A DNA stretch of 5,961 bases from Brevundimonas sp. (GTDB lineage Bacteria; Pseudomonadota; Alphaproteobacteria; Caulobacterales; Caulobacteraceae): positions 1-5,961 of the forward strand of contig JALAGW010000018.1 of NCBI GenBank assembly GCA_022712235.1, given 5' to 3'. Both the position numbers and the translations under genes were made by a program. Below the pieces are notes generated by a model. That model was not told the origin of the DNA, made no database searches, and worked only from the letters and a program-made list of their open reading frames with translations. Shown here piece by piece: positions 5,818-5,961 of the stretch. The stretch's first letter is position 1. Each line of letters opens with the position of its first letter.

Positions 5818-5961
5818 GAAAATCTCCTTCTCCTCAGGTCAACGGTCAAAAGAGCGTCGGCGTTGCGCGTCCGGTCTCTAATCCCGGCTAAGCCGGAACG
5901 ACCCTGGCGACCCGCTTCGACCTGGAAGTCCCGAGATTTGAACAATGCTCGCTTCGCTGGA
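5818..5961. other. Region upstream of the DUF302 gene, to window edge
   Basis: This holds the strong DUF302 ribosome binding site and then DNA without a recognisable gene. Two small structures are present. One is a tandem GGTCAA at 5837-5842 and 5844-5849, repeated at a 7-bp step. The other is the inverted repeat CCGGCT-A-AGCCGG at 5884-5896. On the minus strand one frame entering from the right edge ends at TAG (complement of 5878-5880) after 27 codons and could be the tail of an upstream gene, but its composition is not persuasive. No clear -35/-10 pair was found. Confidence 0.45.
5884..5896. repeat. Short inverted repeat CCGGCT-A-AGCCGG
   Basis: Two perfect 6-bp arms surround a single central base, 67 bp upstream of the DUF302 start codon. 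With so short a centre it would make a poor hairpin, but it could bind a dimeric protein or be the stem of a terminator for a gene outside the window. No T-run adjoins it. GC-only arms of this length do occur by chance in such DNA. Confidence 0.3.

Noticed and set aside
5173..5961. A plus-strand frame, the same as the chrA-like gene, open for 263 codons from its stop to the right edge
   Set aside because: Half of it is antisense to the DUF302 gene and the translation has no domain-like sequence. Only the first part, with the start at 5221, was kept as a low-confidence candidate.

Overview
The window is GC-rich (roughly two thirds G+C by eye), and its genes have strongly G/C-biased third codon positions. 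Product families, codon use and one Caulobacter-like promoter suggest an alphaproteobacterium, plausibly in the Caulobacterales (Caulobacter, Brevundimonas or Phenylobacterium type). This placement is an inference; there is no rRNA or other marker gene in the window.

Layout from left to right: the last codons of an unidentified plus-strand gene (2-37); a 216-bp stretch with no convincing gene; a large minus-strand gene for a soluble hybrid sensor histidine kinase, GAF-PAS-HisKA-HATPase-REC (254-2281); a 165-bp divergent intergenic region with two inverted-repeat elements; a plus-strand VIT1/CCC1-family Fe2+/Mn2+ transporter (2447-3139); a short convergent gap; a minus-strand cytochrome b561 (3197-3766); a 197-bp divergent intergenic region; a plus-strand long-chain ChrA-type chromate transporter (3964-5172); a 249-bp gap with a perfect 16-bp palindrome and a possible decayed small gene; a minus-strand DUF302 protein (5422-5817); and 144 bp of upstream DNA to the right edge.

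The five complete genes alternate in strand, so none shares an obvious operon with another. By family they share a theme: membrane transport of metal or oxyanion (VIT, ChrA), membrane redox chemistry (cytochrome b561), a small DUF302 protein and a soluble signalling kinase. A metal or redox stress island is a reasonable reading, but no gene here proves it, and no ChrB-type regulator is present. I found no mobile element, CRISPR array, tRNA, rRNA or clearly new system. The least explained parts are the 5173-5421 gap and the palindromes between genes.
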